NCBI GenBank assembly: GCA_017513195.1
Contig: JAFXGM010000018.1
Coordinates: 142,360 to 206,359, forward strand
Length of the DNA stretch: 64,000 nt
Source of the DNA: Clostridia bacterium
GTDB lineage: Bacteria; Bacillota; Clostridia; Oscillospirales; Acutalibacteraceae
Direction of reading: 5' to 3'
A model generated the notes under the pieces. It saw only the letters and a program-made list of their open reading frames with translations, was not told the origin of the DNA and did not search any database. Both the position numbers and the translations under genes were made by a program. Position 1 is the first letter of the stretch. Every line of letters starts with the position of its first letter. Positions 16,607 to 23,694 of this stretch are shown here, piece after piece.

Positions 16607-17482
16607 TTAGTAATTACGTTCAAGTAAATATGCCGCTATGCCTTTAAGGTTTTCTTTGTTACCGTCAAAGTGTTCAAGACATTCATAAGCTTCATCAGTA
16701 TATTTTTTAGCAAGCTCGCGACAATACTCAACACCAAGTCTTACGGCAATGGTATCCTTATTGTTCTTCTCATCGCTACCTACAGGCTTACCAAGTGTTT
16801 TGCTGTCGCTAACACTATCAAGAATATCGTCAATAATTTGAAAAGCAATGCCGACCTTCTCGCCAAATTTTTCAGCAATGCTTACAAGCTCATCATCGGC
16901 ACCGGCAAGTATGCAACCAATAGCACATGCGGTTTTAAGAAGTGCTCCTGTTTTTAGGCGATACATCTCGAAAAGCACGTCATCGTCAGCACCCTTAACA
17001 TCTGACATATCAATAACCTGTCCGCCAATCATACCGCCAACCCCTGCGCTTGCAGCAAGATGCGCCAACGCTTTAACAACGCGTTCTGGCTCAACACCCA
17101 GTGTTTTTGATGCTACTGAAAACGCTTCGGTAAGTAGTGCATCACCGCAAAGCAGTGCTGTGCTTTCACCGTACGCCTTATGGCAAGATGGTTTACCTCG
17201 ACGCATATCATCGTTGTCCATACAAGGCATATCGTCGTGTACAAGTGAATAAGAATGTATCATTTCAAGCGCGCAAGCAAAATTATAAGCACAATCATCG
17301 TCTTTACCGCAAAGCTTATAAAATTCTAAAAGCAATACAGGTCTTATGCGTTTACCTCCGTTTAGTGTTGCATATCGGCACGCACTTATAATTTCATCAT
17401 ATAGCTGACCGTTTTCAGAAAGAAGTATGTCGAGTCGGGCATCAAGCTTTGCCTGATACTCTTTAAGCAGTGAATCAACCAT
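16607..17482 (-). CDS. ispA: polyprenyl (farnesyl/geranyl) diphosphate synthase
   Basis: This all-helical 291-residue enzyme condenses IPP with allylic diphosphates. It has both aspartate-rich motifs: DDMPCMDNDDMRRG (first, about residues 84-97) and the second DDILD near residue 220, plus GGKRIRPVL early on. The residues before the first DDxxD suggest a short-chain (C10-C20) synthase, most likely farnesyl diphosphate. The ATG at 17482 has SD AAAGGAG and overlaps the xseB stop by 8 bases; the frame extends further but without a better start. Confidence 0.92.
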   Translation of the reverse strand: MVDSLLKEYQAKLDARLDILLSENGQLYDEIISACRYATLNGGKRIRPVLLLEFYKLCGKDDDCAYNFACALEMIHSYSLVHDDMPCMDNDDMRRGKPSCHKAYGESTALLCGDALLTEAFSVASKTLGVEPERVVKALAHLAASAGVGGMIGGQVIDMSDVKGADDDVLFEMYRLKTGALLKTACAIGCILAGADDELVSIAEKFGEKVGIAFQIIDDILDSVSDSKTLGKPVGSDEKNNKDTIAVRLGVEYCRELAKKYTDEAYECLEHFDGNKENLKGIAAYLLERNY

Positions 17483-17684
17483 TGTCCTCGCTCTCCTTTT
17501 CGGTAAGAGTAATAATTTTTTGTTTGGCACTTTCTAAGTACTCAGAGCAATCCTTTGAAAGCTTTACTCCCTTTTCAAAAAGGGCAATAGACTCATCAAG
17601 TGTGATTTGCTCGTTTTCAAGACTTGCTGCTATTTTTTCAAGTTCTTTTATTGATTTTTCAAAATCAAAATCTTTTGAAAGCAT
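17475..17684 (-). CDS. xseB: exodeoxyribonuclease VII small subunit
   Basis: This 69-residue protein has the XseB pattern: FEKSIKELEKIAASLENEQITLDESIALFEKG, two helices forming a hairpin, and a C-terminal charged tail. XseB binds XseA to form the single-strand-specific exonuclease VII. It lies 11 bases after xseA with SD GAGGTA and overlaps ispA. Confidence 0.93.
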   Translation of the reverse strand: MLSKDFDFEKSIKELEKIAASLENEQITLDESIALFEKGVKLSKDCSEYLESAKQKIITLTEKESEDNG

Positions 17685-17695
17685 AAAAATTACCT

Positions 17696-18898
17696 CTATT
17701 TACATTTTTTATCGGTAATAGTACAGTCAATATTACCGTCATAAAACTCAACAGTTATATTATCGCCAACATTTAGTTTATCGGTATTTGTTATATATTT
17801 GTTATCTTTTGACACGGCAGAAAATCCGCGAGCCATAACCTTTAGTGGACTGAGCGCATCAATTCTTGACGCTAAACCAGAAGCCGAATTAGCATTTTTT
17901 TGCAAAATAAATTTAATTCGGTTTTCCATTTTATCAAAAATACGGTCAACGTCTATCTGCTTATTTTGCACAACGCGTGAAACATTTGTAGGACTAACCT
18001 TACTGTCTAACGAATTAAGTTTATTATAGTAAAAATCATATTTGTATGTGATTTTACTTTTTAACAAATTGGTTATCGAGTCTATATGATTTTTTAGTTC
18101 TCTCATATCGGGAACGGCCAGTTCAGCCGCGTGCGATGGTGTTGATGCACGAATGTCGGCAACAAAATCAGAAATAGAAAAATCAGTTTCGTGTCCCACA
18201 GCAGAAATGACCGGAAATGGTGATTCGTATATCTTGCGCGCAAGGGCTTCATCATTAAAGCAGTGTAAATCCTCGGCACTGCCACCACCACGACCAATAA
18301 TGATAACGTCAATATCATTAAGTGCGTAAACACGATCAAGTGTTTTTATCATATCGCTAGCCGCCATATCGCCCTGAACAAGTACAGAACACATTACAAT
18401 CTCACACGCAGGATAACGTGTATTGGTAATGTTTAAAATATCACGCACAGCGGCACCCGTATCAGAGGTAATAACCGCTATTTTCTTTGGAAATCTCGGT
18501 AACGGTCTTTTACTTGTAACGTCAAACAAGCCTTCTTTTTCAAGCTTTTCTTTAACCTGTTTGAATTGAAGCGCCAAATCGCCCTCACCTATAGGATGCA
18601 TTTCCTCGGCGTAAAACTGATATTGACCATCTTTTTCATATATAGATACCCTACCCTTAATCACAACGGCAAGGCCATCTTCTACCTGAAACCTAACTCG
18701 CGATGCACTGCTTCGAAACATAACGCAACGTATTGAAGCGTTTTGATCTTTAAGCGTAAAGTACCAATGCCCGCTTGAAAAATGATTTTTAAAATTAGAA
18801 ATTTCGCCACTTACGTTTACGAACGTAAGACGAGGATCATTTTCCACAAGCGATTTTACATAGGTGTTTAGCTGTGAAACGGTGATTGTGTTAAGCAT
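17696..18898 (-). CDS. xseA: exodeoxyribonuclease VII large subunit
   Basis: XseA is the catalytic subunit of exonuclease VII. The 400-residue protein has an N-terminal OB fold (residues 1-100, VSGEISNFKNHFSSGHWYFTLKD), the catalytic domain with VIIIGRGGGSAEDLHCFNDE (about 190-209) and SAVGHETDFSISDFVADIRASTPSHAAE, then a coiled-coil region that binds XseB. It overlaps the nusB stop by 8 bases. Normal length; nothing odd. Confidence 0.95.
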   Translation of the reverse strand: MLNTITVSQLNTYVKSLVENDPRLTFVNVSGEISNFKNHFSSGHWYFTLKDQNASIRCVMFRSSASRVRFQVEDGLAVVIKGRVSIYEKDGQYQFYAEEMHPIGEGDLALQFKQVKEKLEKEGLFDVTSKRPLPRFPKKIAVITSDTGAAVRDILNITNTRYPACEIVMCSVLVQGDMAASDMIKTLDRVYALNDIDVIIIGRGGGSAEDLHCFNDEALARKIYESPFPVISAVGHETDFSISDFVADIRASTPSHAAELAVPDMRELKNHIDSITNLLKSKITYKYDFYYNKLNSLDSKVSPTNVSRVVQNKQIDVDRIFDKMENRIKFILQKNANSASGLASRIDALSPLKVMARGFSAVSKDNKYITNTDKLNVGDNITVEFYDGNIDCTITDKKCK

Positions 18899-19283
18899 CT
18901 TTGCATACGGTTGATAAAATACCGTTTATAAATGATGCATCCTCTTTGGTTGCATATTTTTTTGCAAGTTCAACAGCTTCGTTTATTGATACAGAAACCG
19001 GTATTTCGTCGTAATATTTAATCTCATATATTGCAAGACGTAAAATTGCAAGGGCTGTTTTAGTGATACGTTTAATACTCCAACCCACTGCATTATTAGA
19101 AATTATCTCGTCAATCGCTTCAATATTTTCATACACACCAAAAAATACTTTTTTGATGTATTCATCGGCTTGAATATCACGGATTTCCTCTGCTAAAGAG
19201 AGCACGTCTTGTAATGAATCGTCGTTAAATTCTTTTTCAAAAACAAGAATAAACGCTTCTTCACGAGCTTTTTTGCGTGTCAT
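18891..19283 (-). CDS. nusB: transcription antitermination factor NusB
   Basis: NusB binds boxA RNA with NusE (S10) in rRNA antitermination. The 130-residue all-helical protein starts with TRKKAREEAFILVFEKEF and contains the family core WSIKRITKTALAILRLAIYEIKYYDEIPVSVSINEAVELAKKYATKEDASFINGILS. It is the first gene of the long operon through tyrS, driven by the promoter at 19323-19351. Confidence 0.95.
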   Translation of the reverse strand: MTRKKAREEAFILVFEKEFNDDSLQDVLSLAEEIRDIQADEYIKKVFFGVYENIEAIDEIISNNAVGWSIKRITKTALAILRLAIYEIKYYDEIPVSVSINEAVELAKKYATKEDASFINGILSTVCKDA

Positions 19284-19322
19284 AATGCACCAACCTTCAT
19301 AAAATCATATTTATACCGATAC

Positions 19323-19351
19323 ATTATACTATATAATACTATATATTTCAA
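19323..19351 (-). promoter_or_regulatory. promoter of the nusB-to-tyrS operon
   Basis: On the minus strand: -35 TTGAAA (19346-19351), 17-base spacer, -10 TATAAT (19323-19328). The leader to the nusB ATG is about 35 bases. Confidence 0.7.
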
Positions 19352-19409
19352 GGCAAAAAGGCAAAAAATATTCATTTTTTATGAATATATGCATAAAACC
19401 AATTTTGTG

Positions 19410-19438
19410 TTGACAAATATTTTGCTTTGTGCTATACT
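19410..19438 (+). promoter_or_regulatory. strong promoter of the lysine riboswitch-dapA-ddh unit
   Basis: -35 TTGACA (19410-19415), 17-base spacer, -10 TATACT (19433-19438) preceded by TGC (extended -10). The transcript starts near 19445, exactly where P1 of the riboswitch begins. Confidence 0.85.
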
Positions 19439-19444
19439 TTTTTC

Positions 19445-19607
19445 AAATGATAGAGGCGCATTGTGTCAAAAGTATCATGCATAAAAGGTTGCCAAAGCCG
19501 CATGAAAAAGGGGCCAATGCCGAAGCGGATGTTGTGGCATACATCTGGCTGGCAACTCAGATAATATCTGTTTTGCTGTCGCATAAAATGCGGAGTGCTA
19601 TTCATTC
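19445..19607 (+). promoter_or_regulatory. lysine riboswitch aptamer (L box)
   Basis: Diagnostic conserved stretches occur in order: GATAGAGGCGC (19449-19459), AAAGTATC, AAAAGGGGCC, GCCGAAGCGG, TCTGGCTGGCAA, GCTGTCGCA and GGAGTGCTAT (19592-19601). P1 forms between AATGATAG at the 5' end and CTATTCATT at 19598-19606. The 3' strand of P1 (TGCTATTC) can instead pair with GGATAGCA (19645-19652), the 5' arm of the terminator. Lysine binding would fix P1 and free the terminator; without lysine the antiterminator forms. This represses dapA-ddh when lysine is plentiful. Confidence 0.95.
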
Positions 19608-19645
19608 TGAAATTGATATGTATAAATTGTACTTTGTTTTCGGAG

Positions 19646-19681
19646 GATAGCAGCATTTTATTTGCCGCTATCTTATTTTTT
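19646..19681 (+). terminator. lysine riboswitch expression-platform terminator
   Basis: GATAGCAGC (19646-19654) pairs with GCCGCTATC (19664-19672), one A-C mismatch, followed by TTATTTTTT and then the dapA SD GGAGG. Confidence 0.9.
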
Positions 19682-19695
19682 GGAGGAAACACATT

Positions 19696-20583
19696 ATGAA
19701 AAATACTGTATTTTTAGGTGCGGCAACCGCCATTATCACACCACTAAATGAAAAAGGAATAGACTTTGCTGCTTTTGGAAAACTAATCGAGTGGCAAATA
19801 GCCGAAGGCATTGATGCAATAGTTGTTGCAGGCACTACCGGCGAAGGCTCTACCCTTACTGACGAAGAACATAAGGCAGCAATCAAATTTTGCGTTGATA
19901 CGGTAGCAGGTCGCGTACCGGTTATTGCAGGCACCGGCTCTAATGATATTGCATACGCAATTTCTCTTACAAAATACGCTTGTGAGGTTGGCGCCGATGC
20001 AATGTTGCTTGTAACTCCCTATTACAACAAAGCTACACAAAACGGACTAATTAAATCCTTTACCGCTGTAGCAGACGTAAGCACAAAGCCTTGTATTTTA
20101 TACAACGTTCCAAGCAGAACGGGCTGTAATCTAAAACCTGAAACCTGTGCTGTTCTTGCAAAGCATCCAAATATTGTGGCAATTAAAGAAGCCAGCGGCG
20201 ACATTTCACAGGTGGCAGCTATTTCTCGCCTTTGTGGTGATAACCTTGATATTTACTCGGGTAACGACGACCAAATTGTTCCCGTAATGTCGCTTGGTGG
20301 TAAGGGTGTAATTTCTGTGCTTTCTAACCTATTGCCACGTGAAACTTCACAAATGTGTCATGCATATCTTACGGGCAACGTTGATACAGCGCGTGATATG
20401 CAGCTTAAATATTTACCACTTATTGATTCGCTTTTCTGTGAAGTAAATCCAATACCCGTAAAGGCTGCTATGTCGGCTATGGGCTATTGCGATAACTACC
20501 TTCGTCTGCCACTTACACCAATGGAAGATGCAAACGAGCAGAGATTGCTTACAGATATGCATGAAGCTGGTATAAAATTTTAA
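19696..20583 (+). CDS. dapA: 4-hydroxy-tetrahydrodipicolinate synthase (second copy, lysine riboswitch-controlled)
   Basis: This 295-residue DapA has the full active site: GTTGEGST (about residues 47-54), YYNKATQNG, ILYNVPSRTG with the catalytic Tyr, and the Schiff-base Lys in VAIKEASGD. It is a paralogue of the dapA at 7657, clearly similar throughout but diverged. SD TGGAGG precedes the ATG. It is the first gene after the lysine riboswitch terminator and is followed 17 bases later by ddh, so this copy serves lysine-regulated DAP synthesis by the dehydrogenase route. Confidence 0.94.
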   Translation: MKNTVFLGAATAIITPLNEKGIDFAAFGKLIEWQIAEGIDAIVVAGTTGEGSTLTDEEHKAAIKFCVDTVAGRVPVIAGTGSNDIAYAISLTKYACEVGADAMLLVTPYYNKATQNGLIKSFTAVADVSTKPCILYNVPSRTGCNLKPETCAVLAKHPNIVAIKEASGDISQVAAISRLCGDNLDIYSGNDDQIVPVMSLGGKGVISVLSNLLPRETSQMCHAYLTGNVDTARDMQLKYLPLIDSLFCEVNPIPVKAAMSAMGYCDNYLRLPLTPMEDANEQRLLTDMHEAGIKF

Positions 20584-20600
20584 TCAAAGAAGGTCCTTTT

Positions 20601-21578
20601 ATGAAAATTGCAATCTACGGTTATGGTAATTTAGGTCGCGGTGTAGAATGCGCTGTAATAAACTCTGTCGATGCTGAGCTTTTTGGCGTTTTCACCCGTC
20701 GCGCACCCGAAACAGTTAAGACTGTAAGCGGTTGTAACGTTTACCACGTTGACGATATCTTAAATTACAAAGATGATATTGACGTTGTAATTATTTGCGG
20801 TGGTAGTGCTACCGATTTACCTACAATGACCCCTGACCTCGCAAAAAGCTTTAACGTTGTAGATAGCTTTGACACCCACGCTAATATTCCGCAACATTTT
20901 AACAATGTTAATGATGCTGCAAAAGGCACTAATCACACTGCTCTTATTTCGGGCGGTTGGGATCCGGGTATGTTTTCAATTAACCGTTTATATGCTTCTG
21001 CTGTATTGCCCGACGGCAAGGATTATACCTTTTGGGGCAAAGGCGTTAGCCAAGGTCACTCTGATGCAATACGCCGCATTGACGGAGTTAAAGATGCAAA
21101 GCAATACACAGTACCGATTGATGAAGCATTAAACGCAGTAAGAAGTGGCTTACAGCCCGAGCTTACCACACGCCAAAAGCATTTACGCGAATGCTTTGTA
21201 GTGGCAGAAGATGGTGCCGATAAAGCGCGCATTGAAAACGAAATTAAAACAATGCCCAATTACTTTGCTGATTATGATACAATAGTTCACTTTATCAGTG
21301 AAGAAGAACTAAAACGTGACCACGCAGGAATTCCTCACGGTGGGTTTGTTATAAGAACAGGCAAAACCGGTATAAATCACGAAAACAGTCACGTTATTGA
21401 ATATAGTTTAAAGCTTGATTCTAACCCTGAATTTACCGCAAGTGTGCTTGTTGCATACGCAAGGGCTATAAATAAGCTTTATAATCGTGGTGATTACGGC
21501 TGCAAAACCGTATTTGACATTGCACCTGCCGATTTATCTCCCCTAACTAATGAAGAATTAAGAAAAACAATGCTATAA
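20601..21578 (+). CDS. ddh: meso-diaminopimelate D-dehydrogenase
   Basis: Ddh converts tetrahydrodipicolinate, ammonia and NADPH to meso-DAP in one step, by-passing the acylated intermediates. The 325-residue protein begins with the NADP-binding IAIYGYGNLGRGV and has VFTRRAP after the second strand (the NADP phosphate pocket), VDSFDTHANIP, SGGWDPGMFS and GKGVSQGHSDAIRRIDGV, all family signatures. SD AAGGTCC precedes it. Together with the upstream dapA and with dapB at 8637 the window has three of the four enzymes from aspartate semialdehyde to meso-DAP by this route. Confidence 0.95.
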   Translation: MKIAIYGYGNLGRGVECAVINSVDAELFGVFTRRAPETVKTVSGCNVYHVDDILNYKDDIDVVIICGGSATDLPTMTPDLAKSFNVVDSFDTHANIPQHFNNVNDAAKGTNHTALISGGWDPGMFSINRLYASAVLPDGKDYTFWGKGVSQGHSDAIRRIDGVKDAKQYTVPIDEALNAVRSGLQPELTTRQKHLRECFVVAEDGADKARIENEIKTMPNYFADYDTIVHFISEEELKRDHAGIPHGGFVIRTGKTGINHENSHVIEYSLKLDSNPEFTASVLVAYARAINKLYNRGDYGCKTVFDIAPADLSPLTNEELRKTML

Positions 21579-21581
21579 ACT

Positions 21582-21614
21582 AAAAACGTCGTGCAAAAAG
21601 TACGGCGTTTTTTT
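21582..21614 (+). terminator. terminator after ddh
   Basis: Stem AAAACGTCGT/ACGGCGTTTT (one T-G pair) with a run of seven T after the stem, directly behind the ddh stop. Confidence 0.85.
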
Positions 21615-21618
21615 ATAC

Positions 21619-21647
21619 TTGTTTTAAATTTTGATTTGTTGTATAAT
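21619..21647 (+). promoter_or_regulatory. promoter of tdk
   Basis: -35 TTGTTT (21619-21624), 17-base spacer, -10 TATAAT (21642-21647). Leader of about 25 bases to the tdk start. Confidence 0.6.
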
Positions 21648-21679
21648 AATTATGTAATGAATCTGAAGGGGCAATTAAT

Positions 21680-22312
21680 ATGTCAAAGCTTTATTTCAAA
21701 TTTGGTGCAATGGGTTCCTCAAAAACTGCTAATGCACTTATGACAAGATTTAATTATCTTGAAAAAAATCACAGTGTTTGGCTCATTAAACCGCAAACCG
21801 ATACACGTGACGATTACATCGACGAAAGCGGAAAAATTGTAACGGTTGTTAAATCAAGAATAGGTTTAGAAGCGCCCGCAAACGTTATTAAAGATAACGC
21901 CGATATTACCGAGCTTTTTAAAACCGCAAATGCTGATATTGTAATAAATGATACCGTTGTTAAAACACAAAAAATTGACGTTATTATATGTGACGAATGT
22001 CAATTTTTCACCGAAGACCAAATTGACCAATTAAAATATATTGCCGAAAATGAAAACGTTCCTGTTATTTGCTTTGGACTGCGTTCCGATTTTAGAACAA
22101 AGTTGTTCCCCGGCAGTAAGCGTCTTTTTGAAATTGCCGACAGTATTACCGAAGTAAAATCAATTTGCGAATGTGGTAAAAAGGCAATTGTAAACGCGCG
22201 TTTTGACGGAAATGGCAATATAGTTACAGACGGTGCACAGGTCGAAATCGGCGGCAACGAAAAATATAAGAGTATGTGCTGGTCATGCTGGCAAAAATTG
22301 ATAAATAAATAG
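21680..22312 (+). CDS. tdk: thymidine kinase
   Basis: Tdk phosphorylates thymidine for salvage. The 210-residue protein is of the type II (bacterial/vaccinia) family: P-loop GAMGSSKTANAL (residues 8-19), VIICDECQFF as the Walker B and catalytic Glu region, and a zinc site from CECGK (about 160) and CWSCW near the C-terminus. SD GAAGGGG precedes the ATG. It has its own promoter and terminator. Confidence 0.95.
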   Translation: MSKLYFKFGAMGSSKTANALMTRFNYLEKNHSVWLIKPQTDTRDDYIDESGKIVTVVKSRIGLEAPANVIKDNADITELFKTANADIVINDTVVKTQKIDVIICDECQFFTEDQIDQLKYIAENENVPVICFGLRSDFRTKLFPGSKRLFEIADSITEVKSICECGKKAIVNARFDGNGNIVTDGAQVEIGGNEKYKSMCWSCWQKLINK

Positions 22313-22316
22313 TTTT

Positions 22317-22347
22317 ACAGGGGATTTAAATCCCCTGTATTATTTTT
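22317..22347 (+). terminator. terminator after tdk
   Basis: Perfect palindrome ACAGGGGATTT/AAATCCCCTGT followed by ATTATTTTT. Confidence 0.9.
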
Positions 22348-22355
22348 GTATTTTG

Positions 22356-22384
22356 TTGACAAATAATATAAATAGTGGTAAAAT
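22356..22384 (+). promoter_or_regulatory. promoter of glyA
   Basis: -35 TTGACA (22356-22361), 17-base spacer, -10 TAAAAT (22379-22384) with TGG ahead (extended -10). Confidence 0.75.
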
Positions 22385-22434
22385 ACTAAAGATTATAATG
22401 GTGTATTATATTACCAAAACAAAGGAGAATAAAT

Positions 22435-23676
22435 ATGAACTTTTTTGACGAACTTAAAAATTATGACAGCGAAGTTTTTGCCGCTTGTGACGCAGAGCTA
22501 AACCGTCAACAAGGCAATATTGAGCTTATCGCTTCTGAAAATATTGTATCAAAGGCAGTGCTTCTTGCCGCAGGCGGAGTGCTTACAAATAAATATGCTG
22601 AAGGTTACCCCACAAAACGTTATTATGGCGGCTGTCAGTGTGTTGACGTTGTTGAAGATATTGCTCGCGAGCGCGCTAAAAAGCTCTTTGGTGCAGAGCA
22701 CGCAAACGTTCAGCCGCACAGCGGCGCAAACGCAAATTTGGCTGTTTTCTTTGCCTTACTAGAGCCGGGCGATACCGTTATGGGTATGAATTTGCAGCAA
22801 GGCGGTCACCTTTCTCACGGTTCACCTGTTAATATTTCGGGCAAATATTTTAATATTGTACCTTACGGTGTTGATGACACTACCGAAGCAATCGACTATG
22901 AAAACGTTCGCAAAATTGCTTTAGAATGCAAGCCTAAAATGATAATTGCGGGTGCCAGCGCATACTCAAGAACAATTGATTTTAAAAAGTTCCGCGAAAT
23001 CGCTGACGAGGTAGGCGCTTACCTTATGGTAGATATGGCACATATTGCAGGTCTTGTAGCTGCAGGTCTTCACCCGTCCCCTGTTCCTTATGCTGACGTT
23101 GTAACAACAACCACACACAAAACACTTCGTGGCCCACGCGGCGGTATGATTTTATGCCGTGAAGAGCTTGCAAAACAAATTGACAAGGCAGTATTCCCCG
23201 GTACACAGGGCGGTCCATTGATGCATATAATTGCGGCAAAAGCTGTGGCACTTGGCGAAGCGCTTACCGATGAATTTAAGGCATATCAGACTCAAATTGT
23301 TAAAAATGCCGCTACACTTGCCGATGCACTCAAGAAAAATGGTATTGAGTTGGTATCAGACGGCACTGATAATCATCTTATGCTTTTAAAGCTTACTAAC
23401 TTTGATATAACCGGTAAAGAGCTTGAGCACCGTCTTGACGAGGTTCACATTACCGCAAATAAAAACACAATTCCAAACGATCCTAACAGCCCATTTGTTA
23501 CAAGCGGTTTGCGTATTGGTACCCCCGCTGTTACAGCACGTGGTTTTAAGGAAAAAGAAATGCTTCTTATTGCTGATTGGATCAAAGATATTATCACCGA
23601 TTTTGACGCGAATAAAGAGCGTATTACCGCTGAGGTTCAGGCTCTTTGCGCACAGTTCCCTATATATAATGACTAA
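22435..23676 (+). CDS. glyA: serine hydroxymethyltransferase
   Basis: GlyA interconverts serine and glycine with tetrahydrofolate, using PLP. The 413-residue protein has the N-terminal [26 protein letters not shown], the [11 protein letters not shown] stretch, [14 protein letters not shown], and the PLP-lysine motif [15 protein letters not shown] (about residues 222-236). SD AAAGGAG is 7 bases ahead. The P-type ATPase gene follows after 18 bases and may share the transcript. Confidence 0.97.
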   Translation: MNFFDELKNYDSEVFAACDAELNRQQGNIELIASENIVSKAVLLAAGGVLTNKYAEGYPTKRYYGGCQCVDVVEDIARERAKKLFGAEHANVQPHSGANANLAVFFALLEPGDTVMGMNLQQGGHLSHGSPVNISGKYFNIVPYGVDDTTEAIDYENVRKIALECKPKMIIAGASAYSRTIDFKKFREIADEVGAYLMVDMAHIAGLVAAGLHPSPVPYADVVTTTTHKTLRGPRGGMILCREELAKQIDKAVFPGTQGGPLMHIIAAKAVALGEALTDEFKAYQTQIVKNAATLADALKKNGIELVSDGTDNHLMLLKLTNFDITGKELEHRLDEVHITANKNTIPNDPNSPFVTSGLRIGTPAVTARGFKEKEMLLIADWIKDIITDFDANKERITAEVQALCAQFPIYND

Positions 23677-23694
23677 TTTTAACGGAGTGATAAT

